A stretch of 64,000 nt of DNA from the NCBI RefSeq assembly GCF_009496155.1, contig NZ_WIJP01000002.1, positions 131,729 through 195,728 on the forward strand. Reading direction: 5' to 3'. The notes under the pieces are model-generated. The model ran no database searches. It saw only the letters and a program-made list of their open reading frames with translations, and was not told the DNA's origin. Of the stretch, positions 56,628 through 64,000 are shown piece after piece; within the stretch, counting starts at the first letter, position 1; the number at the start of each line of letters is the position of its first letter. A program made the translations under genes and the position numbers. Origin of the DNA: Streptococcus mitis. GTDB lineage: Bacteria; Bacillota; Bacilli; Lactobacillales; Streptococcaceae.

Positions 56628-56678
56628 CTATCCAGAAAACCAAAAACTAAGACTTAAGAATACTTCAAATCCAAACAT
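56628..56678 (-). CDS. 16-residue ORF, candidate signalling peptide
   Basis: ATG at 56678 with an excellent ribosome binding site (AAGGAGG, 8 nt upstream); it encodes MFGFEVFLSLSFWFSG and stops at 56628. It is the first ORF after the operon promoter, next to an XRE/TPR regulator read in the same direction. Size and hydrophobicity resemble leaderless pheromones of RRNPP and Rgg systems. It may instead be a translational leader for the 73-aa gene. Confidence 0.55.
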   Translation of the reverse strand: MFGFEVFLSLSFWFSG

Positions 56679-56715
56679 GCTTCTTTCCTCCTTATCTCTT
56701 GTTCTTTATGATCAT

Positions 56716-56721
56716 AGTATA
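56716..56721 (-). promoter_or_regulatory. -10 of the peptide cluster operon
   Basis: Minus strand TATACT (56721-56716), preceded by GAAAGCGC (cre-like core). There is no -35 at 17 bp, which fits an activator-dependent promoter controlled by the adjacent XRE/TPR regulator. Confidence 0.5.
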
Positions 56722-56732
56722 GCGCTTTCAAA

Positions 56733-56762
56733 AATAAAAAACATGACAAAAATGTCATGTTA
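56733..56762 (-). terminator. Terminator of the XRE/TPR gene
   Basis: Minus strand AACATGACA-TTTT-TGTCATGTT followed by TTTTATTTTT. The perfect dyad just upstream of the operon promoter might also act as an operator. Confidence 0.75.
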
Positions 56763-57683
56763 GCTCTCCATTTCCTCAAAAGTTTTTAAATCTTTTTCTT
56801 TTTCTCCCAATATACGCGCTTCTAATACTTGGTCTCCAAATGCTTGAGCACAAATAATAGCTCTATCGTATAAGCGGATGGCTTTTTCCTTATCCCGTTT
56901 ATGAAATAAGGTACACATAGCTTCAAGCATATCAACAATTGGTTTGTTTTGAAAATCCTGCGATAAAATCATCAGCCTGTTCATCGCCTTAACATAAGGC
57001 TCAAAAGTGGAGTAAGATTTTTCCATCCATTGAACAGCTAAAGAATCAAGCACTGTTCTCTTTAACATATAAGCTGTCTCTAAATCGGATGAATTTGTTT
57101 CTCTTATAAGTTTTTTAGAAAGCATCCAAAACAGTTCATGATGATACCCAATCGGTCTTGCTAAACACGAAACAAAGTACAATTTTATCAGAAGCAAATC
57201 ATTCACCGAATAGTTTTTCCTTATCTTTACTTGTTCAAAATATTCATCCAGCAAAGCATCGCCAAAACCTGCATCTTCACTTACAAAGACATCAAAACTA
57301 GCTTGTAAGGCACTAACTGCAATCTGCTCATCCTCAGGTAGACTGTCATAATAGTGTTCGTAAACTCTTTCAAACAACTCTTCCTTAACTTGGATTCTAT
57401 CATCATCTCCATAAGTTTGAAACTTAATGAGTTTATCCTTTAATATCAAGTACTCGGAGGGTAAAATCATATGATCCATATCTACTATATGTGAAATTGA
57501 ACAGCCTAGTTTGTAAGCTATATACTCTACCTTGGATAAACTCGGGGAAGACTGGCCTGATTCAATCCGTGCTAATTGGCGCACCGTTATCTCAGTTTCA
57601 TCGTCACAAAGAGTTTCACGAGTGATATGTTTCATCTCTCGCAACATTCGGATTCTTTTACCTACTTCTATTTTTATATCCAT
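56760..57683 (-). CDS. XRE/TPR regulator of the peptide cluster
   Basis: A 307-aa regulator with a helix-turn-helix at the N-terminus (VGKRIRMLREMKHITRETLC; ITVRQLARIESGQSSPSLSK, residues 7-60) and a helical repeat domain behind it (FHKRDKEKAIRLYDRAIICA), as in RRNPP peptide-sensing proteins. It is encoded immediately upstream of, and reads into, the peptide operon, with a terminator in between. It probably activates that operon in response to an imported peptide, possibly the 16-residue product at 56628. Confidence 0.83.
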   Translation of the reverse strand: MDIKIEVGKRIRMLREMKHITRETLCDDETEITVRQLARIESGQSSPSLSKVEYIAYKLGCSISHIVDMDHMILPSEYLILKDKLIKFQTYGDDDRIQVKEELFERVYEHYYDSLPEDEQIAVSALQASFDVFVSEDAGFGDALLDEYFEQVKIRKNYSVNDLLLIKLYFVSCLARPIGYHHELFWMLSKKLIRETNSSDLETAYMLKRTVLDSLAVQWMEKSYSTFEPYVKAMNRLMILSQDFQNKPIVDMLEAMCTLFHKRDKEKAIRLYDRAIICAQAFGDQVLEARILGEKEKDLKTFEEMES

Positions 57684-57833
57684 TTGTTTACTCTCCTGAC
57701 AACTATTTCCATATGAAAAATAAATTTCCTGTATATATTTTACTATTTTCTATAGAGATAAGCAATATTTGAAATATATATAACTATCTTTGTGTTATGA
57801 CATAAATTTCAGTTCAACTATTACTACACCTTG

Positions 57834-58100
57834 GCAATTCCAATCTTCCTCACTGCTATTGCTAGTTTCTTTGCCTTCTTTGATAGCCTACGATTTACAG
57901 CCCTCTTGTGTGTGATTAGCATTGGAATCATTCTGCTTGCCAGTCTCCATATCATTACAAGACCAAGCCAAGCAAGTGAAACCGACTCCTTCTATCAATT
58001 ATTCTTGTCTGTCCTTGTGAACGGAGTCATTATCCTCCTCTTCTTTGTAGCTGAAGTCGCACTGATTGGGGATTATCTTCGTATCTTGGCCTTTCTTTAA
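57834..58100 (+). pseudogene. 3' fragment of the 354-aa membrane protein gene
   Basis: The last 88 codons of the gene at 49841-50905 (FLTAIASFFAFFDSLRFTAL through LRILAFL), with an N-to-S change near its start, no start codon of its own and no promoter. It is a by-product of the insertion, not an independent gene. Confidence 0.9.
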
Positions 58101-58225
58101 ACTTTAATCCTGTCTTTCATGGCAGGATTTTTTATATATCAAAAAGCAAGTCGATTGACCTGCTTCTGCTTTACTCTTCTTGTGCTAATGTTTTAAAATC
58201 TTGTCCTAGAATGGGTTGTACTTCT
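57834..58225. repeat. Right copy of the ~392-bp duplication
   Basis: Partner of 50639-51030 at a constant offset of 7195. It contains the orphaned 3' end of the membrane protein gene, the terminator, and the true 3' end of the gene at 58171-59031. Confidence 0.92.
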
Positions 58226-59031
58226 AATTGATTGGCATCTAGTTGGTGGTAGGATGCTGATGGTAGTGACTCTAAGAATTTTGCATAGTCCAAGCGAGCA
58301 ATGGCTTCATAGTCTTCTGGTTTAGAGCCGTCTCCTGTGATTTGCACCAAGTCAATCTCCCACTGCACTTCCTTATCCAGCAATTGCTCAATATAGGTTG
58401 CAGGCACAAATGGTTCTCTCGGTAAAACAGTCTTGACTCCTTGAGCCAGATGGTAAACACCATGCACTTGACCTTCTCCATCCTGATAGAAGGAAACTTT
58501 TGCAAAGTAGGCATCTGTCTCTTGAACCGCACGCACACGCGCTTCAAACTGAGCCAAGCCATCTTCCCCTAAAAAGCTTTTCAAGTCCTCATGACTAAAG
58601 AAAACAGGATTAAAAATTCCTTGGCAAATCGTAAAACGAGCTGCAGTATCTGCTAGATGAGCTTGAATACCTGCTTGGAAATAAGCTGCAAAGTCAAAAC
58701 CATCTAGTCCTTCAATCTCAGTTCCTGTATAAGCAAGCAAAGCATCTAAAAATGACTTGATAATCTGCCAGTCTGTCTTCGTTAGTAGGTCGGGAATATC
58801 GATACGATAAGCCTTTTGACCATCAGCATAACTGACCTTAAAGAGAAATTGTGATTGCCCCACTATCGCACACTCGATATACTCGAGACGGTTAAGAGGC
58901 TGACGGAGATAAACCGCATCATAGCTATGTGACTCCAAACCATCCACCAAGGCCAAGATGGACTTGGCAGTCAAAATTTCCTGTTCTCCTAAAATGCTCT
59001 GTTTATTTGGAATAAAAAATGTTTTCGTCAT
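58171..59031 (-). CDS. Conserved protein of unknown function (286 aa)
   Basis: A soluble 286-aa protein conserved in streptococci with no recognised domain; it starts MTKTFFIPNKQSILGEQEIL. The start at 59031 is placed after AAGGAGTCCAGTT; the longer frame lacks a signal. It has no signal peptide and is rich in aromatic residues. Its last codons are duplicated on the far side of the peptide cluster, which shows it was the ancestral convergent neighbour of the 354-aa membrane protein. Confidence 0.75.
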   Translation of the reverse strand: MTKTFFIPNKQSILGEQEILTAKSILALVDGLESHSYDAVYLRQPLNRLEYIECAIVGQSQFLFKVSYADGQKAYRIDIPDLLTKTDWQIIKSFLDALLAYTGTEIEGLDGFDFAAYFQAGIQAHLADTAARFTICQGIFNPVFFSHEDLKSFLGEDGLAQFEARVRAVQETDAYFAKVSFYQDGEGQVHGVYHLAQGVKTVLPREPFVPATYIEQLLDKEVQWEIDLVQITGDGSKPEDYEAIARLDYAKFLESLPSASYHQLDANQLEVQPILGQDFKTLAQEE

Positions 59032-59100
59032 AACTGGACTCCTTTGAAATCGTTTACACATAGTATACCTTATTTTTCTGAAAGATACAAAAACAAACTT

Positions 59101-59208
59101 TATACTCTTCGAAAATCAAATTCAAACCGCGTCAGCTTCGCCTTGCCGTACTCGAGTACAGCTTGCGGCTAGCTTCCTAGTTTGCTCTTTGATTTTCATT
59201 TAGTATTA
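59101..59208. repeat. BOX element lacking boxB (A-C)
   Basis: ATACTCTTCGAAAATCAAAT, GCGTCAGCTTCGCCTTGCCG and CTAGTTTGCTCTTTGATTTT occur in order. The boxB core seen at 6082-6232 is missing. It lies between trhO and the 286-aa gene. Confidence 0.88.
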
Positions 59209-59229
59209 GATTTTTGAGTAAAAAGCATA

Positions 59230-59258
59230 GAAAAAACAGCCCCTAAGGACTGTTTAAT
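59230..59258 (-). terminator. Terminator of trhO
   Basis: Minus strand AAACAGTCCTTAGGGGCTGTTTTTTC. Confidence 0.7.
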
Positions 59259-59259
59259 C

Positions 59260-60246
59260 TTATACAGTAGCTGCTTGATCCAAGCTTTCACCGATAGCGG
59301 CTAGGCGCTCGACAACTTCAGCTTGTGTCAATTCATTTTCTGAAACATAGCGGTTACGTGGGTGAACACGGCACTCGTGTGAGCATCCACGAAGGTACTT
59401 GTCTTCATTTTCTTCTGATGTCAAGATACGACGGTTACAGAATGGATTTCCACAGTTGACATAACGTTCACATGGTGTTCCGTCAAACCAATCTTTTCCT
59501 ACGATAGTTGGGTTGACATGGTTGACATCTACTGCGATACGCTCGTCAAAGACGTACATTTTTCCATCCCAAAGCTCACCTTGGACTTCTGGATCTTTAC
59601 CGTAAGTTGCAATTCCTCCGTGCAATTGGCCAACATCCTTGTAGCCTTCACGAACCATCCAGCCTGAGAATTTCTCACAGCGAACGCCACCTGTACAGTA
59701 AACCACAACACGCTTGTCCATGAATTTTTCTTTGTTATCACGAACCCATTGTGGCAACTCACGGAAGTTGCGGATGTCTGGGCGGATAGCCCCACGGAAA
59801 TGTCCTAGGTCGTACTCATAATCGTTACGTGTGTCAAGGACAACTGTATCTTCGTCAAGAAGAGCTTCTTTGAACTCTTTTGGAGACAAGTAAGCACCTG
59901 TTGTTTCAAGTGGGTTGATGTCGTTGTCAAAGTCGTTGTCTTCCAAACCAAGGTGGACAATTTCTTTCTTGTAGCGAACAAACATCTTCTTGAAGGCTTG
60001 TTCATTTTCTTCATCAATCTTGAACCAGAGGTCTTCCATTCCTGGGAGGCTATGAACGTAGTCCATATATTTTTGAGTTGTTTCGTAGTCACCTGAAACT
60101 GTTCCGTTAATTCCCTCGTCAGCGACTAGGATACGGCCTTTAAGACCGATTGATTTACAGAAAGCCAAGTGGTCTGCAGCAAATTGCTCTGCATTTTCAA
60201 TTGGAGTATAAAGGTAGTAAAGTAAGACACGAATATCTTTTGCCAT
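59260..60246 (-). CDS. trhO: TrhO, tRNA U34 hydroxylase (rhodanese family)
   Basis: A 328-aa protein of the UPF0176/YceA family, which hydroxylates wobble uridine to 5-hydroxyuridine using oxygen. It has an N-terminal acylphosphatase-like domain ([20 protein letters not shown]), a rhodanese domain with active cysteine in [16 protein letters not shown], and a C-terminal cysteine-rich zinc-like tail ([35 protein letters not shown]). The start at 60246 (MAKDIRVLL) follows AAGAGAACAAATCTT; the longer frame is not conserved in form. Confidence 0.93.
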   Translation of the reverse strand: MAKDIRVLLYYLYTPIENAEQFAADHLAFCKSIGLKGRILVADEGINGTVSGDYETTQKYMDYVHSLPGMEDLWFKIDEENEQAFKKMFVRYKKEIVHLGLEDNDFDNDINPLETTGAYLSPKEFKEALLDEDTVVLDTRNDYEYDLGHFRGAIRPDIRNFRELPQWVRDNKEKFMDKRVVVYCTGGVRCEKFSGWMVREGYKDVGQLHGGIATYGKDPEVQGELWDGKMYVFDERIAVDVNHVNPTIVGKDWFDGTPCERYVNCGNPFCNRRILTSEENEDKYLRGCSHECRVHPRNRYVSENELTQAEVVERLAAIGESLDQAATV

Positions 60247-60377
60247 AAGATTTGTTCTCTTTTCTATTCTTAAATTTTCAGAATTTTTCATCTATCTATA
60301 CTAGTATACCTGCTTAAGAAAACGAATGCAATTTATTTGACTGGAAATTTTAGAAGGTGGTCTGTCCCTGCACTTCA

Positions 60378-60674
60378 TCAGTAACCATAGCGAATCGCCG
60401 ACAATTCTCTCAATTTTTTGATTTGCCTAGCTTGACTTTCTGATAACATCAGCTTATTGTCAATCAACACACGTGAGATGTCAACATTCATTTGGCTCAA
60501 TATAAATGGAGCAGAAGTCCCATCGTCCTTTAATCGTTTTTTATACATCACTAGCTGATTTTTCAGAGGAGTTAGTTGAGGCGCATCCTTTATACCTTCC
60601 AGCAGATCATCAATGATAGTCATCGCCTCACAACGTCTTTCGCTTCCTCCTTCAAACCATTTTAATGGTGTCAT
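60378..60674 (-). CDS. Orphan bacteriocin immunity protein (EntA_Immun family)
   Basis: A 98-aa helical cytoplasmic protein of the enterocin A/pediocin-type immunity family (TIIDDLLEGIKDAPQLTPLK; NQLVMYKKRLKDDGTSAPFI). The start at 60674 is spaced better from GGAGG than the ATG two codons earlier. No bacteriocin gene is next to it; the flanking DNA is decayed, so it probably protects against peptides made by neighbours. Confidence 0.8.
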   Translation of the reverse strand: MTPLKWFEGGSERRCEAMTIIDDLLEGIKDAPQLTPLKNQLVMYKKRLKDDGTSAPFILSQMNVDISRVLIDNKLMLSESQARQIKKLRELSAIRYGY

Positions 60675-60680
60675 ACTCAT

Positions 60681-60936
60681 TTACCTCCTTAAATTGAAAA
60701 ACGTTCCTTCCTAACTCTCTCGCCAGTATTTACCCAAACACCCTCTGTAAAAAAGTCAACAAAAATGGTAGGGTCGCGACAATATTATTGATCACATAAG
60801 ACGCATAAGTAGGATTGAAGTTTAAAAAAATAAAACTTAATCTTAACTACCGATTTAGCAACTAATATAGCAAGCCACAATAAACCATCTCCTTGAAATA
60901 CCAGACCTATCTAGACTGAACTTAAATTTTTGTTTA
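60681..60936. other. Decayed intergenic DNA
   Basis: No complete gene. The minus strand from about 60850 to 60735 is open and reads FNPTYASYVINNIVATLPFL then LTFLQRVFG before TAA, a membrane-like peptide without a start codon; it may be the end of a lost small gene. Confidence 0.35.
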
Positions 60937-61000
60937 GAGGCTGGACAAAAACTCAATTTCAGGAGAAAACAAAGTAAATCTTCCCACAATAAAACTGACA
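60937..61000. repeat. SPRITE-like repeat, truncated copy 4
   Basis: Only the left part is present: GAGGCTGGACAAAAACTCAA through CCCACAATAAAAC. The terminator hairpin and right end are missing. It runs into the end of the fragment at 60955-61143. Confidence 0.65.
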
Positions 61001-61143
61001 TGATAAAAATCCTCATCGCTCCAAACAACACTATCCATGAAAGAATCATGAGTATGGTCATCTGTAAAATCAAGACTCCCTAAAATCACATCTGCCAATT
61101 CTCCTAACGTTTCTTTTTGGGAATATGTATATGCCGATAGCAA
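60955..61143 (-). pseudogene. Fragment of an unrecognised protein gene
   Basis: The open stretch reads LLSAYTYSQKETLGELADVI then DDHTHDSFMDSVVWSDEDFY and HVSFIV before entering the truncated SPRITE. Codon use and composition look coding. A short upstream ORF, MNKIGNRDLKAVIYAFLGC (61221-61156) with a possible TTGACT/TACATT promoter, may be the frameshifted 5' end. The family was not recognised. Confidence 0.45.
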
Positions 61144-61443
61144 CCTTTCCCAAATTTAACAAAAACAACCCAAGAACGCATAGATAACAGCTTTTAAGTC
61201 TCTATTTCCTATTTTATTCATTTTAAATGTACCATAATCCCTCTAATAGTCAAGCAAAATAATTTCTTTTGGTCAATCATCCCTCTTAAGTTTGTCGAAC
61301 TAAGTCACCTACAACTAGAAAAAAGTACAGAAAGAAATAGATGTTTCACGAGAAACTCTCAATTTCGAGTTAACCAGCAAGAAGTCTTCTCTAGTAAGCT
61401 TGTAGGACAATCATTTTTTCAGATAATTGTTGAGCCAATTTTC
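61144..61443. other. AT-rich decayed region
   Basis: Contains the possible 5' part of the broken gene (61156-61221, minus strand); otherwise no ORF or repeat could be supported. Confidence 0.3.
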
Positions 61444-61735
61444 GATGAAGACAACTTCTTTAAGAATCATTTTCTTAGTTTCTTTAGGTAACATCTGCGA
61501 ACGAGTCTATTGTGATTCTCATTAGTTTCCCTTTCCCAAGAGGCATAGAGCTACACATAATACATGCGCTCCTAAGAAAATACATCAGACAAGCAGTTGA
61601 ATTCTGTTCTGTTATCTGCCGAATTTGATGCTGTTTTAAGATGAGTTTTAGAGCCTGATTGACCGACTCCGCGCTTTTATTTGGAATCAATCGGATAATC
61701 TGATGTCTACTTCTTCTATCATCAAGAAAGATGTA
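61444..61735 (-). pseudogene. IS30-family transposase remnant
   Basis: In two frames of the minus strand one reads LDDRRSRHQIIRLIPNKSAE, SVNQALKLILKQHQ and, after a frameshift, LYASWERETNENHNRLVRR, the conserved C-terminal block of IS30 transposases (normally YxxWERGTNENxNxLIR). Stops and frameshifts interrupt it, and no terminal inverted repeats were found. An inactive fragment. Confidence 0.75.
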
Positions 61736-61879
61736 TAGTAGTTTAGTAAAAAGTATCGACCTTTTATACTAAACAAAGCAACAAACTAAAGAATCTTTCC
61801 TAACCAACTAAAAGCACTCATTTACGAGTATAGATCAGATTTACAAAATCAATAACAATAACAGATTTTTAGCAAATCG

Positions 61880-62022
61880 TAGTATATTGAAATAAGAACC
61901 GAACAAATTGATTATGAAAATCAAATTAATTTCTAAAAATGTTTTAGCATCCGAAAAGTACTATTCTAGTTTCAATTTATTATAGAAGTCGTATCCCACT
62001 ATTCTAGCTTCAATTCACTATA
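61880..62022. repeat. RUP-like repeat with an extra right end
   Basis: TAGTATATTGAAATAAGAAC at the left, with matching right ends CTATTCTAGTTTCAATTTAT (to 61984) and again CTATTCTAGCTTCAATTCAC (to 62021). One element of ~105 bp plus a second copy of its end. Confidence 0.6.
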
Positions 62023-62026
62023 CTTC

Positions 62027-62066
62027 AAAAAATCTCCTAGCATACTTTCCTGCTAGGAGATTTTCT
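62027..62066 (-). terminator. Terminator of the surface protein gene
   Basis: Minus strand AGAAAATCTCCTAGCAGG and CTAGGAGATTTTTTG form a long stem followed by T. Confidence 0.75.
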
Positions 62067-62135
62067 TATAAAAGGTACTTATTTAAGCTCTGAAAATCGG
62101 ATTTATCATCTGATCTTTATCAAATAATCTACCAA

Positions 62136-64000
62136 TTAAGCTTCTTCGTCTTCTTTACGACGACGGCCTGCAAGACCAAGACCAAGTAATGCACTTGCGG
62201 CTGCTGCTACCATGGAAACCACAGAATCTTCTGTACCTGTATATGGTAATTCTTTCGCTCCTTTACGTGCATTTGTGTGTTCTGATACTATTTGACCAGT
62301 ATTAGCTGAACTTCCATTGTCTGTAGAAGAACGTTGTTTAAAGATATCTTTGGATACGATTGTGTAAACTTTACCATCTTTAGTAATTACAGTTGCATTT
62401 CCTGCTTTGTCGAAGATAACTTCTACCACATCAGCATTTGCTCCTTTAATCTTAGCTTTTGCAGCTGCTTTTTCTGCATCTGTTAAGTTATTGAGGTCTG
62501 CTACTGTTTCTTTTTCGAAGTCAAGGTTGATGTTTTCACCATTGTTCTTAGCTGCAACATCTTTAGCATCTTTAACTAATTGAGCTGCTGGAATTGTTGC
62601 TGTCTTACCTTCTGGTGTTGTGACTGTCGCGTTGCCTTTGTCGTCTACTACTACAGTCGCTCCTGGATTTACTGCTTTAATTGATTCTTTAACTTTTTCA
62701 ATTTCATCAGCTGTTAATTTAGCTTTATCTCCAACTAACACTCTAGTTGCTGGTGTGTTTACACCATTTTGTTGAGTTGGATCAGTTAATCTATCTTCTG
62801 GAATTACTAAGTCAAGTTCTGGGATTACTAATACTGTTCCATCACCTTTAGTAACGATTACATCACCTTTATCATTTACTACTACAGTTGATCCTGGGTT
62901 TACATCCTCTACTGATTTCTTAACTTTTGCTTTTTCTTCATCTGTTAAGTTAGCTGGATCTTTTACTACTGTCTTAGTTGCTGGTGTATTTGCTCCATTT
63001 CCTGCATTTGCTTTACCTGCGTCTGATGCTGACTTAGTCAAGTCTGTTGCTGGAATTGTTGCTGTTTTACCTTCTGGTGTTGTGACTGTTGCGTTGCCTT
63101 TATCGTCTACTACAACTTTAGATCCTGGGTTGACTGCTTTAACTTTGTCTTCGATTGCTTTCTTCTCAGCATCTGTTAAGTTAGCTGGATCTTTAACTTC
63201 TACCTTAGCTGCTGGTGTGTTTACTGCATTTCCTGCATTTGCTTTATCTGCATCTGCTGCTGACTTAGTTACGTCTGCTGCTGGAATTACCGCTGTATTT
63301 CCTTCTGGGGTTGTGACGGTTGCGTTTCCTTTATCGTCTACTACAACTTTAGATCCTGGGTTGACTGCCTCAATTGCTTCCTTAACTTTTGCTTTTTCTT
63401 CATCTGTTAATTTAGCTGGATCTTTAACTTCCACCTTAGCTGCTGGTGTGTTTACTGCATTTCCTGCATTTGCTTTAGCTGCATCTTCTGGTGATTTAGT
63501 CAAGTCTGACGCTGGGATAACTGCTGTATTTCCTTCTGGGGTTGTAACTGTCGTATTTCCTTTATCGTCTACTACTACAGTTGAACCTGGGTTGACTGCT
63601 TTAACCTTATCTTCGATGGCTTTCTTCTCTTCTGGAGTTAACGCATCTGGATTTGCTACTACTGTCTTATCCGCTGGTTTAACGATGTCATTGCCTGCGT
63701 TTGGTTTAGCTGCAGTTTCTGGATCTTTTGTCAAGTCTGCTGATGGAATTACTGCTGTCTTACCTTCTGGGGTTGTGACGGTTGCGTTGCCTTTATCGTC
63801 CACTACTACAGTTGAACCTGGATTGACTGCTTTAACCTTATCTTCAATCGCTTTCTTCTCTTCTGGAGTTAACGCATCTGGATTTGCTACTACTGTCTTA
63901 TCTGCTGGTTTAACGATGTCATTGCCTGCGTTTGGTTTAGCTGCATCTGCTGCTGACTTAGTCAAGTCTGACGCTGGGATAACTGCTGTCTTACCTTCTG
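62136..64000 (-). CDS. LPXTG-anchored repeat surface protein, C-terminal part
   Basis: The frame is open to the window edge, so the N-terminus (signal peptide and any ligand-binding domain) is missing. At least seven 77-aa units are visible, each with VNPGSTVVVDDKGNATVTTP and an EGKTAVIP-like end, in the style of Rib/alpha-like repeats; the last two before the anchor are divergent. The C-terminus has ELPYTGTED (sortase motif LPYTG), a hydrophobic span (SMVAAAASALLGLGLAG) and the positive tail RRRKEDEEA. It would be covalently attached to the cell wall and act as a stalk or adhesin. Confidence 0.9.
   Translation of the reverse strand, partial: EGKTAVIPASDLTKSAADAAKPNAGNDIVKPADKTVVANPDALTPEEKKAIEDKVKAVNPGSTVVVDDKGNATVTTPEGKTAVIPSADLTKDPETAAKPNAGNDIVKPADKTVVANPDALTPEEKKAIEDKVKAVNPGSTVVVDDKGNTTVTTPEGNTAVIPASDLTKSPEDAAKANAGNAVNTPAAKVEVKDPAKLTDEEKAKVKEAIEAVNPGSKVVVDDKGNATVTTPEGNTAVIPAADVTKSAADADKANAGNAVNTPAAKVEVKDPANLTDAEKKAIEDKVKAVNPGSKVVVDDKGNATVTTPEGKTATIPATDLTKSASDAGKANAGNGANTPATKTVVKDPANLTDEEKAKVKKSVEDVNPGSTVVVNDKGDVIVTKGDGTVLVIPELDLVIPEDRLTDPTQQNGVNTPATRVLVGDKAKLTADEIEKVKESIKAVNPGATVVVDDKGNATVTTPEGKTATIPAAQLVKDAKDVAAKNNGENINLDFEKETVADLNNLTDAEKAAAKAKIKGANADVVEVIFDKAGNATVITKDGKVYTIVSKDIFKQRSSTDNGSSANTGQIVSEHTNARKGAKELPYTGTEDSVVSMVAAAASALLGLGLAGRRRKEDEEA
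62550..64000 (-). repeat. 231-bp tandem repeats in the surface protein gene
   Basis: Units recur every 231 bp (for example GTCAAGTCTGACGCTGGGAT at 63499 and 63961, two periods apart). The distal units are nearly identical and can expand or contract; units nearest the cell wall are diverged. Confidence 0.88.

Noticed and set aside
57831-58100. Apparent 89-aa membrane protein gene
   Set aside because: It is the duplicated 3' end of the gene at 49841-50905, without promoter or ribosome binding site.

Overview
The window is chromosomal DNA from a mitis-group Streptococcus (S. mitis, S. pseudopneumoniae or S. pneumoniae-like). The evidence is low GC, Gram-positive ribosome binding sites, BOX, RUP-like and SPRITE-like small interspersed repeats, a complete competence-induced cibABC locus with a SigX box, and a gene order that, from memory, runs roughly collinear (reversed) with the SP_0095 to SP_0152 part of the pneumococcal chromosome. 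No rRNA, tRNA, CRISPR array or intact insertion sequence was seen.

Layout. 1-2.9 kb: edge of an XRE regulator, a LytTR/DUF3021 pair and an atypical Nramp-like transporter. 2.9-6.0 kb: a secreted protein with a small membrane partner, nrdI, a membrane protein, an AraC remnant and an ECF S-component. 6.0-9.1 kb: an MFS transporter plus Rgg regulator inserted between two copies of the metI 3' end, one of them decayed and carrying a BOX. 9-15 kb: methionine uptake (metI-metN-M20 peptidase-metQ with a MET box), an amino-acid binding protein and azlCD. 15.2-17.5 kb: an Rgg quorum-sensing locus with a frameshifted SHP pheromone gene, a double-glycine peptide and a CPBP protease. 17.5-20.8 kb: tsaD-rimI-tsaB and cibABC. 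21-28 kb: a secreted phospholipase A2-like protein, rpoY-rnjA, mnmG, two Nudix genes and mnmA. 28-35 kb: an amino-acid binding protein-argG-argH operon and a DUF1430/ABC bacteriocin-associated pair. 35-38 kb: an XRE/TPR regulator, an unannotated Phr-like peptide and a secreted protein, then a LysM protein. 38-45 kb: sdaAB-sdaAA, a HAD phosphatase, a CapD-like enzyme, a glycosyltransferase and an MFS transporter. 45-48 kb: a 940-aa protein with eleven 41-aa repeats and a DUF2971-like C-terminus. 48-51 kb: a PadR-controlled membrane operon. 51-57.8 kb: a peptide/ABC cluster. 58-62 kb: housekeeping trhO, an orphan immunity gene and decayed DNA. 62-64 kb: an LPXTG surface protein built of 77-aa repeats, cut by the window end.

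The most interesting region is 51.1-57.7 kb. It holds three tandem tiny peptides (38, 32 and 32 aa) with a shared 15-residue leader ending IVAG and short cores with two cysteines. They sit with a membrane thioredoxin-like protein, an ABC exporter/immunity pair, a C39 peptidase-ABC transporter, an XRE/TPR regulator and a 16-residue ORF that could be its signal. The cluster lies inside a ~390-bp direct repeat made from the 3' ends of its two convergent neighbours. The same insertion-with-duplication architecture surrounds the MFS-Rgg module at 6-9 kb, which suggests a common way of acquiring cargo at convergent gene ends.
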